From Streptococcus pseudopneumoniae (GTDB taxonomy: Bacteria > Bacillota > Bacilli > Lactobacillales > Streptococcaceae): 52,032 bases of DNA. The notes beneath the pieces are model-generated. The model made no database searches. It saw only the letters and a list, made by a program, of their open reading frames with translations, and was not told where the DNA came from. Position 1 is the stretch's first letter, and every line of letters begins with the position of its first letter. Made by a program: the position numbers and the translations under genes. This document shows positions 39,391 to 47,666 of this stretch, piece after piece. The stretch is from NCBI RefSeq assembly GCF_001074975.1, contig NZ_JUUO01000136.1, forward strand, positions 1 to 52,032, read 5' to 3'.

Positions 39391-39978
39391 CTAAACCTCT
39401 TCTATTTGCCCCTGATGAATGGTTACTACTCTATCGCAGACATCAAGCAACTCTTCCTTATAGTGGGAACTTAAAAGAACCAGCTGTTCTTGTCTATCGA
39501 TTTGTGCCAGCCTATCAAAAAACTTCTGTCGATAATACTCATCTAAGCCATTTGTAATCTCATCCATAAGCCAGCATTTCGCCTGACTGAGGAAATACAT
39601 GGCAATCACTAAGCGTTGCTTCATGCCTAAGGAATACTTGCGAATGGGAAGACTGATATAGTCAGACATTTCCCAATAGGCAATTTCATCCCTCAAGTTC
39701 AGACCTGACTTCCAGATGTTTTTGATAAGACGAAGGTAGTCCATCCCACTTAAGTTTCCATCCAGCCATTCAATACTCTCATAATAAAATAAAGAAGGAG
39801 GGGTTGCAATATTTCCGCTACTTATAGAAATTAAATTGCTAATGGCGCGGAACAGTGTCGTCTTTCCAGAGCCATTTATAGCAAGAATACCATAAATCCT
39901 ACCCTTTTCAAATGTAAAATCAACATCTTGTAAGATGACTTGTCGCGTTTTTAAGGTCACATGAGTAAGCTGCAACAT
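39391..39978 (-). CDS. ABC transporter ATP-binding protein, exporter type
   Basis: 195-residue ATPase, short but complete. Walker A is AINGSGKTT (residues 33-41), where the usual first Gly is Ala; the signature is YSLGMKQR in place of LSGGQ, as in many ABC-2 exporters; Walker B is MDEITNGLDE; the switch His is in LLSSHYKEELLD. AAGGAGG lies 6-8 nt before the ATG. It precedes the membrane protein by 3 nt, so they form one exporter. Function is unknown; bacteriocin or peptide export/immunity is a guess from context. Confidence 0.8.
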   Translation of the reverse strand: MLQLTHVTLKTRQVILQDVDFTFEKGRIYGILAINGSGKTTLFRAISNLISISSGNIATPPSLFYYESIEWLDGNLSGMDYLRLIKNIWKSGLNLRDEIAYWEMSDYISLPIRKYSLGMKQRLVIAMYFLSQAKCWLMDEITNGLDEYYRQKFFDRLAQIDRQEQLVLLSSHYKEELLDVCDRVVTIHQGQIEEV

Positions 39979-39998
39979 ATCTAGCCCTCCTTTTTGGA

Positions 39999-40293
39999 TT
40001 AATAGCCTCCGCTGTAGTAGTTTAGTACCTCATAACAATCGTAATTCCAACCAGAACCAATTTTATATTCAGAATAGCTGTCATAACGATACCATAACAG
40101 GGGATTAATATAGTTATGTCTCTAGCAATTCACACTAGACTTATAGTAGGTATTCCGACCATACCGATAAGTTTTAAGAACTCTCACAGCAGATACACTG
40201 GACTAAAAAAGACCAATAGATCATAAACTAAGTAATTAAACGTTTTTTGCTAATTTTTAATGGTTTTATATCATCAATATTGAAGACGCTTTC
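39999..40293 (-). pseudogene. Decayed small secreted-peptide gene upstream of the ABC exporter
   Basis: After a good promoter, one minus-strand frame gives ESVFNIDDIKPLKISKKRLIT, an in-frame TAG (40228-40230), then a hydrophobic stretch (FMIYWSFL). A shifted frame continues with SAVRVLKTYRYGRNTYYKS, a second TAG (40132-40134), and a long Tyr/Gly/Asn-rich end (LLWYRYDSYSEYKIGSGW) that closes with YYSGGY and TAA at 39999-40001. Together these read like a signal peptide (KKR, hydrophobic core) plus a Tyr-rich mature peptide, broken by two stops and at least one frameshift, with no start codon or ribosome site left. The stop lies 20 nt before the exporter ATG. Family not recognised. Confidence 0.5.
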
Positions 40294-40322
40294 ATTATAT
40301 CGTTTTTATCATTATTATGCAA
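40294..40322 (-). promoter_or_regulatory. Promoter of the peptide remnant and ABC exporter
   Basis: Minus strand TTGCAT (40317-40322), 17-nt spacer, perfect TATAAT (40294-40299). It would now transcribe the ABC pair through a leader of about 310 nt. Confidence 0.7.
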
Positions 40323-40365
40323 CAGATTTTTAGTTTATTTTACCAATATATAGTATTTATCCTTT

Positions 40366-42606
40366 CTATCGAACGCTTTCGATTTTCCAACTATTCCAAC
40401 CTTTAAAGCGTATAGCTCCTTGCTGGTCAGTTCGATATACTTTGCTATTGATACCTTCCAGTCGGGTCAAGATTTCCTGATGGGGAAGTTTCGTTCGATT
40501 GTTCTTTCCAACTGAAATAAGAATCACCTCTGGTTTGAGCTGTTCTAAAAAGGCTGAACTTGATGATTTTTTAGAGCCATGTTGGCTCGCTTTCAAAACA
40601 TCCACTTCTAGGTCAGGATATTGCTTCAGCATGTCCTTCTCTCCTTTCTCCTCCAAATTTCCTGTGAAGAGAAAGTGCTTATCCAAGAGTTTTCCATACA
40701 AAACCAGGGAATCTTCATGATCTCCATCTCCAATTTTCCTTGGAGATAGGACTTCTAACTGACTTCCAAAAATTGGAAGGTTCTCTCCCACTGACACACT
40801 ACGCACCTTGGTTTGAGTTGCCTGTAGTTCTGCAACAAATTCCTTCTGTTTCAAACTACCTTTGGACACTAAAATTTCGCCTACATGGAAAGCCTTGGTC
40901 ACCTCCAACAAATCTCCAACATGTTCCTTGTCCGTATTTGTCAAAATCAGCTGATCAATCTTGGCCACTCCTCGACTTTTAAGATAGGGTATCAAGCTTC
41001 TCTGGGCATTGCTGATCGTCGCCTTTTCTTGCCATTTTTCGATTTTCTTATCAGATTCTGCCTTACCACCGACATCTATGAGAATGGTTTTCCCAGTTAC
41101 ATCCCGTAAGAAAATACTTTCTCCTTGCCCCACATCCAGCATGGTAATTTCATTTTCCAGTGGATGCTTGGTCAAGAAAAAGAGACCTGTAATCAATAAG
41201 CTCAACACCATTAGCCTTTTAATGTTTTTCCTCAAATCATAGACCAAAGCCAAAGAAATTAACAATAAAATTAAAAGCCATGCATTGGGTTGTCCAAAGA
41301 CAAGCGGTCTACTTGCCACCTGTGATACCAAGCGAATCATTCCCTCTAACCATTCAAAAATAAAATTAAGCTGAATGACTGGATAGAGAAAGGAAAGGGC
41401 AAATAAGATAGACAAGAGCGGTAAGAAGACCAAGTCAAAAAGAAAGGAAAAGACAAAGGTCAAGAGGATGGACAATGGCTGAAATTCCGCAAAATAGAAG
41501 GATAGAATAGGCAATATGCCCAAGGAGATGACTAGACTTTCTCTAGCAACAGCCTTAAGCCCCTCCCCTTCTTTGCTGGTCATGGTCAAGATAAAAGCAT
41601 AAGCGCAGGACAAGACTCCTCCTGCAGTCAGGAAAAAGTTGGGCATGACCATAAAGAGAACAAGAACCGTTAAGGCAAAATTATCCAATCCCTTAACCCC
41701 ATGCTGAGCCAGTAGCTTCTGCAAGAGACTGCGAATAACCGATGCCGAAAATCCTGTCAGACCTGCATAGATAAGAGAAAAGGGATAAGTCAACCATTTC
41801 AACTTTTCTTGGATCAAGCCCAATCGCAAGAGAAGTTTCTTAAATCCGTCTATGAAAAAACCTACCTGCATGCCTGATAAGGCAAAGAGGTGGATAATTC
41901 CTAAACTAGAATAAAGCTCATTCATCTCCTCAAAATCTGTGTCCAGATGCCCTAATAGAAGCCCCGTCATGTAATTGCGCATAGGGTCTGGAAAGTGTGT
42001 CTTAATCCAAACTACAGCCTTTCGACGTAAACTGGACAGGTTTTCACCTATATCCCAACTGCCAACCTTTTGAAGTGACTGAATTTTTTTGATATTGAGA
42101 GTCTGGTAAATTCCCTGAGTCTTCAGATAGGCTTGGTAGTCAAAGCCACCAAAATTTCTCTGCCCTTCTGGCTCCGAAAGCTTCCCTTCTAGTCCTATCT
42201 CATGAAGGTCGGTTAAAGCTTGAAATTGTTCTTTCTCCTCCTCGGATTGGAGTTTATAATAGACTTGAAAAATGCGTCCGTCAGCCTTTCCACGAAAGGA
42301 CAGACTGTCACCATTGACCTTAATAGTGTCAGGCAAAATCCGTAGTCTTTCAACAGAATACGCCAAATGTTGACTCGCTTGACTCTGTTGCCAATTTTGA
42401 AACAGAAACCAGAAGGCAAAGATTCCACAAATCGCTAGAACTTTGCTAGCAGGTTTCCAAGGAAATTGGAAAAAAAGACAGATTAGCAGAAAAACGAAAC
42501 CCAACAAAGCAAGATAGGATGCTGAGAAAATAGCGTAGTAAAGCCAAAGCAATAGAAAACTCAGATAGATTAGAGGAAGGGGGAAATTCTTAATCCACTG
42601 TAACAT
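40366..42606 (-). CDS. comEC: DNA uptake channel protein ComEC
   Basis: Membrane channel carrying single-stranded DNA into the cell during transformation. 746 residues: an N-terminal helix pair with an external OB-like domain (DUF4131), the polytopic competence domain (GLLLGHLDTDFEEMNELYSSLG, HLFALSGMQVGF), and a C-terminal metallo-beta-lactamase-like domain from about residue 487. Its metal-binding motifs are altered: NTDKEH (557-562) in place of HxDxDH, TGNLEE for TGDLEE, and SQHGS for HHGS. The start overlaps comEA by 17 nt, so the pair is translated together from the ComX promoter. I see no clear terminator after it. Confidence 0.95.
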   Translation of the reverse strand: MLQWIKNFPLPLIYLSFLLLWLYYAIFSASYLALLGFVFLLICLFFQFPWKPASKVLAICGIFAFWFLFQNWQQSQASQHLAYSVERLRILPDTIKVNGDSLSFRGKADGRIFQVYYKLQSEEEKEQFQALTDLHEIGLEGKLSEPEGQRNFGGFDYQAYLKTQGIYQTLNIKKIQSLQKVGSWDIGENLSSLRRKAVVWIKTHFPDPMRNYMTGLLLGHLDTDFEEMNELYSSLGIIHLFALSGMQVGFFIDGFKKLLLRLGLIQEKLKWLTYPFSLIYAGLTGFSASVIRSLLQKLLAQHGVKGLDNFALTVLVLFMVMPNFFLTAGGVLSCAYAFILTMTSKEGEGLKAVARESLVISLGILPILSFYFAEFQPLSILLTFVFSFLFDLVFLPLLSILFALSFLYPVIQLNFIFEWLEGMIRLVSQVASRPLVFGQPNAWLLILLLISLALVYDLRKNIKRLMVLSLLITGLFFLTKHPLENEITMLDVGQGESIFLRDVTGKTILIDVGGKAESDKKIEKWQEKATISNAQRSLIPYLKSRGVAKIDQLILTNTDKEHVGDLLEVTKAFHVGEILVSKGSLKQKEFVAELQATQTKVRSVSVGENLPIFGSQLEVLSPRKIGDGDHEDSLVLYGKLLDKHFLFTGNLEEKGEKDMLKQYPDLEVDVLKASQHGSKKSSSSAFLEQLKPEVILISVGKNNRTKLPHQEILTRLEGINSKVYRTDQQGAIRFKGWNSWKIESVR

Positions 42607-43240
42607 AGTCTTTTAACTTTTCTATCGTTTTAGCACCAATGCCAGAGACCTTCTTAAGTTCATCAACTGACTTGAATTTCCCATTCGTCTCACGATGATC
42701 GATAATATCCTGGGCTCGTTTTCCTCCCAAGCCTTTGACCTGCTTGAGTTCTTCCAGACTGGCCTTGTTGAGATTGATTTTCTTTTCCTTGCTCGTTGAA
42801 GAGGCCGTCCCAGAAGCAGTCTGTTGACTAGCTGATTCTTCTCCCTTAGTTGGAACATAAACCAGAGCCTCATCACTAATTTTCTGAGCTAGATTAAGCG
42901 ACTTGCTGTCTGCTTGCTCTGTCAAGCCACCAGCCTTCTGAACAGCGTCATTGACTCTACTTCCTACAGGCAAATCATAAATTCCTGGTGCTTTAACAGC
43001 ACCCTTCACATCTACTGTGATCAAATCTTGTTCAAGGGGTTCTTCCTTTTCTTCCTTCTTCACTTCCTTTTCGGATACCGAATCCTTGGAAACTGCTGCA
43101 ACTTCTGCCTGTAAGTTCGTTTCCTTGACAGGTGTTGATGGAGCTGGCTTTAGCAGAAAAAATCCTCCTACAAACAAGCCCAGACCAGTACAGATGACAA
43201 TGATTTTATACTCTTTGATTTTCTCGATAATTGCTTCCAT
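42590..43240 (-). CDS. comEA: DNA receptor ComEA
   Basis: Membrane-anchored double-strand DNA receptor for transformation. 216 residues: an N-terminal helix (IIVICTGLGLFVGGFFLL), an acidic/Lys-rich flexible stalk (SEKEVKKEEKEEPLEQD), an SLBB domain (VDVKGAVKAPGIYDLP), and C-terminal helix-hairpin-helix motifs (INLNKASLEELKQVKGLG, KKVSGIGAKTIEKL) that bind DNA. GAGGAG lies 5-6 nt before the ATG, and a com-box lies 20-27 nt upstream. comEB is absent, as usual for streptococci. Confidence 0.96.
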   Translation of the reverse strand: MEAIIEKIKEYKIIVICTGLGLFVGGFFLLKPAPSTPVKETNLQAEVAAVSKDSVSEKEVKKEEKEEPLEQDLITVDVKGAVKAPGIYDLPVGSRVNDAVQKAGGLTEQADSKSLNLAQKISDEALVYVPTKGEESASQQTASGTASSTSKEKKINLNKASLEELKQVKGLGGKRAQDIIDHRETNGKFKSVDELKKVSGIGAKTIEKLKDYVTVD

Positions 43241-43259
43241 ATTTTCTCCTCTCTTAGAT

Positions 43260-43267
43260 TATTCGTA
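43260..43267 (-). promoter_or_regulatory. com-box (ComX/sigma X promoter) of comEA-comEC
   Basis: Exact TACGAATA on the minus strand, with a pyrimidine-rich stretch upstream; the comEA ATG follows 19 nt later. Confidence 0.92.
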
Positions 43268-43275
43268 AGAGGAAG

Positions 43276-43305
43276 AAAAAACAGTTGAAAATTTCTTTTC
43301 AACTG
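43276..43305 (-). terminator. GNAT gene terminator
   Basis: Perfect 10-bp stem CAGTTGAAAA (43282-43291) with TTTTCAACTG (43296-43305), 4-nt loop, followed by six Ts on the minus strand; it ends 8 nt before the comEA com-box. Confidence 0.88.
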
Positions 43306-43306
43306 C

Positions 43307-43876
43307 TTATTTATTTGCAAAATAGTCTTCCTTGGTCAAGACATAATGAATTCTTGTCACGATTCGGCCTTCTTCATGCTGGTCCATACAAGCATATGGT
43401 TCTGCATGGGAAAAACGCATGCCTGATTTCTCCATGACCTTTCCTGACGCGGGATTAGCCTTATCGTGAAGGGCAATCAACTTATTCATCCCTATCTTCT
43501 CAAAAGCTAGCTCAATTACGGCACGATTGGCTTCTGTCGTTAATCCTTGATTCCAATACTTTTTATTGATAATGTAGCCAATAGCTGCCTTCTTAAGAAC
43601 AGGATCAATCTTGTGCAAGTCAATGGTTCCAATAAACTGACCATTGCTTTTTAGTTCTATTCCCCAGCGTCCCAAGGGATTAGCCAAGTAGAACTGCGCA
43701 ATGTTATTCTTGGTCTCTTCCAAGCTTTGATTTGTTGGAAAAGTGTAGCGCGTATTTTCTCTGTCCGATGCATACTCAAACATAGCTTCTGCATCATCCA
43801 AGGTTACAGGTCTGAGCAATAAACGCTCTGTCTCCACTATTGGATACTGAGCTAGTTTTAAAAAGATTGATTCCAT
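43307..43876 (-). CDS. GNAT acetyltransferase, RimJ/RimL type
   Basis: 189-residue acetyltransferase. Opens with the family start ETERLLLRPVTLDDAEAMFEY; the acetyl-CoA region is KYWNQGLTTEANRAVIELAFEKIGMNKL, followed by NPASGKVMEKSGMRF. Relatives acetylate ribosomal protein N-termini or small molecules; the substrate here is unknown. GGGAGAAA lies before the ATG. A 12-nt palindromic stretch (GAAACGTTTC core, 43893-43902) lies in its leader. Confidence 0.85.
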   Translation of the reverse strand: MESIFLKLAQYPIVETERLLLRPVTLDDAEAMFEYASDRENTRYTFPTNQSLEETKNNIAQFYLANPLGRWGIELKSNGQFIGTIDLHKIDPVLKKAAIGYIINKKYWNQGLTTEANRAVIELAFEKIGMNKLIALHDKANPASGKVMEKSGMRFSHAEPYACMDQHEEGRIVTRIHYVLTKEDYFANK

Positions 43877-44051
43877 ATATTTCTCCCACTTGAAACGTTT
43901 CTAATCTAATATAAGGATATTAAATAAAATATGAACAAATCGATTAGGAAAGTCAAATTAATTTCTAAAAATGTTTTAGCAGTCACGACCTACTATTCTA
44001 ACTTCAATCAACTATAGATTTAGCATTGAGATAACTTTAAGTACAAAAGAA

Positions 44052-45056
44052 CTATCCTTCAGATAGAGGTTGAGGATCTAATTCTTCACTCTCTTCTTTT
44101 TTTACTGGAGCTGGTTCATAAGCTCGGATAATCTGAGCGACAACTGGATGGCGAACCACATCCTTAGCTGAAAAATGAACAAAGTCAATCTGGTGAATGT
44201 TCTTGAGTTTTTCTTGAGCATCAATCAAACCGGACTTGACATTACGTGGCAGGTCAATCTGACTGATATCTCCATTGACAATCATCTTAGAATTAAAACC
44301 TAAACGAGTCAAGAACATCTTCATCTGCATGATGGTCGTATTTTGCGCTTCATCGAGAATGACAAAGGCATCATCCAAGGTCCGTCCACGCATGTAGGCA
44401 AGGGGGGCAATCTCGATAATTTCACGCTCCATAAGACGAGTTGTTTGGTCTTTTCCCAGAATCTGATACAAGGCATCGTAAACAGGTCGAAGGTAAGGAT
44501 CTACCTTCTCTTTAAGATCACCCGGAAGAAAACCTAGACTCTCTCCTGCTTCCACCGCTGGACGAGTTAGGATAATCCGCTTGACCTGACCACGTTTAAG
44601 AGCTGTCACTGCCAAGGTCACTGCAAGAAAGGTCTTCCCTGTCCCTGCAGGCCCAATTCCAAAGGTCACATCATGCTGCTTGACACTATCAACATAAAGC
44701 TTTTGACCTAAGGTTTTGACACGGATAGGCTTCCCTGTGTTGTCCTTGATAATTTCTTCTTCGTAAAGGGCGACAAACTTGTCGATTTCATCATTTTTAA
44801 CCATGCTAATAGCCGTCACCACATCTGGCGTGCCAACAGTCATCCCACGATTGACCAAGACCATCAAGGCTTGAATAACCTGACGGGCTTCCTCACAGGC
44901 AGTCTCTCCTCCCAAAACCTGTACAATCTCCGTACGGGCATGAATCACCACATCAAGCTCTTCTTCCATCAAACGAAGATGGCGTTCATTGGAACCAAAA
45001 AGATGAAACAGGTCATCTGGATGACTCAGTTGAATATCAATTGAATGTTCCTTCAA
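44052..45056 (-). CDS. phoH: PhoH-like ATPase (PhoH/PhoL)
   Basis: 334-residue P-loop ATPase of the PhoH family, linked to RNA metabolism in relatives. Walker A GIGPAGTGKT, Walker B in DDAFVILDEAQN, and NGDISQIDLP are all present, with a KH-like N-terminal region before them. The start codon is TTG (45056), supported by GAGAGG 8 nt upstream and an extended -10 promoter. It follows the yozE-like gene by 85 nt. Confidence 0.92.
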   Translation of the reverse strand: MKEHSIDIQLSHPDDLFHLFGSNERHLRLMEEELDVVIHARTEIVQVLGGETACEEARQVIQALMVLVNRGMTVGTPDVVTAISMVKNDEIDKFVALYEEEIIKDNTGKPIRVKTLGQKLYVDSVKQHDVTFGIGPAGTGKTFLAVTLAVTALKRGQVKRIILTRPAVEAGESLGFLPGDLKEKVDPYLRPVYDALYQILGKDQTTRLMEREIIEIAPLAYMRGRTLDDAFVILDEAQNTTIMQMKMFLTRLGFNSKMIVNGDISQIDLPRNVKSGLIDAQEKLKNIHQIDFVHFSAKDVVRHPVVAQIIRAYEPAPVKKEESEELDPQPLSEG

Positions 45057-45090
45057 ATAAAGAACCTCTCTAATCCTTTTATTTCTTTTT

Positions 45091-45099
45091 ATTATAGCA
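45091..45099 (-). promoter_or_regulatory. phoH promoter (extended -10)
   Basis: Minus strand TGcTATAAT with the hexamer at 45091-45096; start point about 28 nt before the TTG. Confidence 0.6.
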
Positions 45100-45141
45100 A
45101 AGGGATGGAGAAATTACTATCCCCAACCCCATCTAGTAGCC

Positions 45142-45357
45142 TTAATGTTCTAGATATTCTTGCCAAATTCGATCGAAGTCTCCCATATTAAAGGAAAAGC
45201 TAGCATGTTCCTCTAAAAAACGACTCACCTCATCAAAATCATCTGTGTGTTTTGGGAAAGATGACTCTTCAAAAGCTAGGTCTGCTAGGATAGCCTTGGG
45301 ACTGTTACTTTTAGGATTGCGCTCGGTCATGAGCCAAGTGTAAAATGATTTTCTCAT
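45142..45357 (-). CDS. YozE/SAM-like fold protein (UPF0346)
   Basis: 71 residues ([20 protein letters not shown] ... [11 protein letters not shown]) matching the small YozE_SAM_like family, a helical bundle of unknown function. It starts 8 nt after the cvfB stop, in the same operon. Confidence 0.82.
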   Translation of the reverse strand: MRKSFYTWLMTERNPKSNSPKAILADLAFEESSFPKHTDDFDEVSRFLEEHASFSFNMGDFDRIWQEYLEH

Positions 45358-45365
45358 AAGTCACC

Positions 45366-46220
45366 CTAGATCAACTCTGTCCCAAACTGATCTTGCTTGA
45401 TTTTACCAGCCTTCATAAGACCACCTAAAGCTTTTTTAAACTGACCTTTAGAAATGCCAAAGGTTGCCTTGATATCGTCTGGAGATGACTTATCATTTAA
45501 GGTCATGAAACCGCCATTGCTTTCCAAATAGGTCAAAATCATCTGTGCATCATTTTCCAACATTTCAAAGGAACGTGGTTTGAGAGAGAGGTTCAAGGTA
45601 CGGTCCACTTCACGGAAACCAATGACACGCGCATCTAGAACTTGTCCCAAACGTGGCTCTGCGTAACGCTCGCTAGGATGGATAAAGCCAAGCATGTTAT
45701 TTTCTGGCAGGTAAACAAAAGTTCCTGACAGCTTGAGACGGTATACAATGGCTGGCCAGTTTTGGTTCTGCATGTTGTTGTAGGCAGGACGAGCCAGACG
45801 TTGAAAGTCTTCTTGATAAGCCAAGAGTCCCCAGATACGGTCTTTCTTGTCCACTTCAAGACGGATGTAGAGTTGGTCGCCCTTCTTAGGCCAGAGTTCC
45901 TTAAGCTCAGGGAGAATATCGAGTGACACAACGATTTCCTTGTCAGGAAGGCCTGTATCCACAAAGACACCCAAGTCCTTACGAACTTCTGTGACACGGC
46001 CCCAACCAAATTGGTCCTGAGTGGCAGTCACTTCTAAGGTTGTCAGGCGGAGTTTTTGCTTCATATCCGTGTAGGCAAAACCTTTGACCGTATCCCCCAC
46101 TGTATGTTGACCTTCTTCCTTAGCAAGAGCATAGGTTTGACCATCCTTTTGCACAAAGTAAAAACGGTCGTTTTCATCGATGATCAGTCCAACGATAAAA
46201 CTTGCAAGATTTGTATTCAT
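45366..46220 (-). CDS. cvfB: S1-domain RNA-binding protein CvfB
   Basis: 284-residue protein with several S1-like domains (GRVTEVRKDLGVFVDTGLPDKE, GDQLYIRLEVDKKDRIWG) and a C-terminal winged helix (KATFGISKGQFKKALGGL). The S. aureus homologue binds RNA and affects virulence gene expression. Start at ATG 46220 (MNTNLASF), with AAGGAAAT upstream; the longer frame lacks a site. Confidence 0.9.
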   Translation of the reverse strand: MNTNLASFIVGLIIDENDRFYFVQKDGQTYALAKEEGQHTVGDTVKGFAYTDMKQKLRLTTLEVTATQDQFGWGRVTEVRKDLGVFVDTGLPDKEIVVSLDILPELKELWPKKGDQLYIRLEVDKKDRIWGLLAYQEDFQRLARPAYNNMQNQNWPAIVYRLKLSGTFVYLPENNMLGFIHPSERYAEPRLGQVLDARVIGFREVDRTLNLSLKPRSFEMLENDAQMILTYLESNGGFMTLNDKSSPDDIKATFGISKGQFKKALGGLMKAGKIKQDQFGTELI

Positions 46221-46232
46221 ATTTCCTTCTTT

Positions 46233-46268
46233 CGAATAAAACTCAGCCAGCAATGCCAACTGAGTTTT
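46233..46268 (-). terminator. Hairpin between frr and cvfB
   Basis: AAAACTCAG (46238-46246) pairs with CTGAGTTTT (46260-46268), with further pairing inside; only TTTATT follows on the minus strand, so termination may be partial. Confidence 0.55.
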
Positions 46269-46279
46269 TCTGTTTATTT

Positions 46280-46837
46280 TTAGACTTCCAAAAGTTCTTT
46301 CTCTTTGTTGGCAGTCATGTCGTCGATGTGTTTAACAGCATCGTCTGTTACTTTTTGAATATCTTTTTCAAGAGTCTTCAATTCGTCTTCAGTGATTTCT
46401 TTTGCTTTTTCTTGTTTCTTAGCTTCATCCATAGCATCACGACGGATATTGCGGACAGCCACTTTAGCATTTTCGCCGACCTTCTTCACTTCTTTAGCAA
46501 GGTCACGACGAGTTTCTTCTGTGAGAGCAGGGATAACCAAACGAATAACAGAACCGTCGTTAGCTGGTGTGATACCAAGATCAGAAGCATTCAAGGCACG
46601 TTCGATGTCTTTCAATGAAGACTTGTCAAATGGTGTCACCAACAAAACACGCGCTTCTGGAATCGTAATTGAAGCGATTTGGTTAAGAGGAGTTTCTACT
46701 CCGTAGTATTCTACATGTACACGATCAAGCAAGCTTGCATTGGCACGACCAGCACGGATACCACCAAATTCACGAGCAAGTGATTGGTGAGACTGGGTCA
46801 TTCTCTCTTTAGCTTTTTCAATAATTGCGTTAGCCAT
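46280..46837 (-). CDS. frr: Ribosome recycling factor
   Basis: 185-residue RRF, which splits post-termination ribosomes with EF-G. The start [20 protein letters not shown] and the central [17 protein letters not shown] and [20 protein letters not shown] helices are typical. It follows pyrH by 8 nt, the common pyrH-frr order. Confidence 0.97.
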   Translation of the reverse strand: MANAIIEKAKERMTQSHQSLAREFGGIRAGRANASLLDRVHVEYYGVETPLNQIASITIPEARVLLVTPFDKSSLKDIERALNASDLGITPANDGSVIRLVIPALTEETRRDLAKEVKKVGENAKVAVRNIRRDAMDEAKKQEKAKEITEDELKTLEKDIQKVTDDAVKHIDDMTANKEKELLEV

Positions 46838-46845
46838 AATCTTTC

Positions 46846-47583
46846 TTATTCCTTTTCTTCGATATTATTTGAAACTGTTGTTCCGATATTTTCACCAAAT
46901 ACGACACGTTTGATGTTGCCTGGTTGGTTCATGTTGAAGACAACCAAGTCAATGTCGTTATCCATTGAGAGGGTTGAAGCTGTTGAGTCCATGATACGAA
47001 GACCTTTGTTAATAACATCACGGTGGGTCAATTCTTCAAACTTAACGGCTGTCTTGTCTTTCTTAGGATCGGCATTATAAACACCGTCGACACCATTTTT
47101 AGCCATAAGGATGGCATCTGCTTCGATTTCAGCCGCACGAAGGGCCGCTGTTGTATCGGTTGAGAAGTAAGGTGAACCAATTCCAGCACCAAAGATAACG
47201 ATACGGCCTTTTTCAAGGTGACGAAGGGCACGTCCACGGACATAAGGCTCTGCCACTTGTTGCATGGCAATAGCTGTTTGCACTCGCGTATCCACACCAA
47301 CTTGTTGTAATGAATCTGCCATTACAAGAGCATTCATAACAGTCCCAAGCATTCCTGTGTAATCTGCCTGAACGCGGTCCATTCCTGCTTCTGCAGCAGG
47401 TTCTCCACGCCAGAGATTTCCTCCACCAATAACAAGGGCAATTTCGATACCTAAGCTATGAACTTCTTGAATCTCTTTTGCGATTGTTTGAACTGTTTGG
47501 ATATCAATCCCTACGCCTCGTTCACCGGCAAGGGCTTCACCTGATAACTTGATTAAAATACGTTTATACTTGGGATTCGCCAT
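46846..47583 (-). CDS. pyrH: UMP kinase
   Basis: Phosphorylates UMP to UDP; hexameric bacterial amino-acid-kinase fold. 245 residues, with [23 protein letters not shown] and [12 protein letters not shown] motifs. Start at the ATG at 47583 ([10 protein letters not shown]), 7 nt after GGAG; the GTG two codons upstream overlaps that site. First gene of pyrH-frr-cvfB-yozE-like. Confidence 0.96.
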   Translation of the reverse strand: MANPKYKRILIKLSGEALAGERGVGIDIQTVQTIAKEIQEVHSLGIEIALVIGGGNLWRGEPAAEAGMDRVQADYTGMLGTVMNALVMADSLQQVGVDTRVQTAIAMQQVAEPYVRGRALRHLEKGRIVIFGAGIGSPYFSTDTTAALRAAEIEADAILMAKNGVDGVYNADPKKDKTAVKFEELTHRDVINKGLRIMDSTASTLSMDNDIDLVVFNMNQPGNIKRVVFGENIGTTVSNNIEEKE

Positions 47584-47610
47584 TTTCACTCTCCTTTTTT
47601 TATCCTACCT

Positions 47611-47619
47611 ATTTTATCA
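47611..47619 (-). promoter_or_regulatory. Possible pyrH promoter (extended -10)
   Basis: Minus strand TGaTAAAAT (hexamer 47611-47616), about 28 nt before the ATG, without a good -35. Confidence 0.4.
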
Positions 47620-47633
47620 CAATTTCTAAGATT

Positions 47634-47661
47634 TTTATAGTATCATGAGCAATTCTTTCAA
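47634..47661 (-). promoter_or_regulatory. Possible pyrH promoter (second candidate)
   Basis: Minus strand TTGAAA (47656-47661), 16-nt spacer, TATAAA (47634-47639). It lies just after trmFO. Confidence 0.5.
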
Positions 47662-47666
47662 AAAAA

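Noticed and set aside
43891..43905. CcpA cre site
   Set aside because: One base short of the cre spacing; kept only as an unassigned palindrome.
46202..46618. 138-aa forward frame across the cvfB-frr junction
   Set aside because: Phe-rich reverse complement of the frr coding sequence and the hairpin; no ribosome site.
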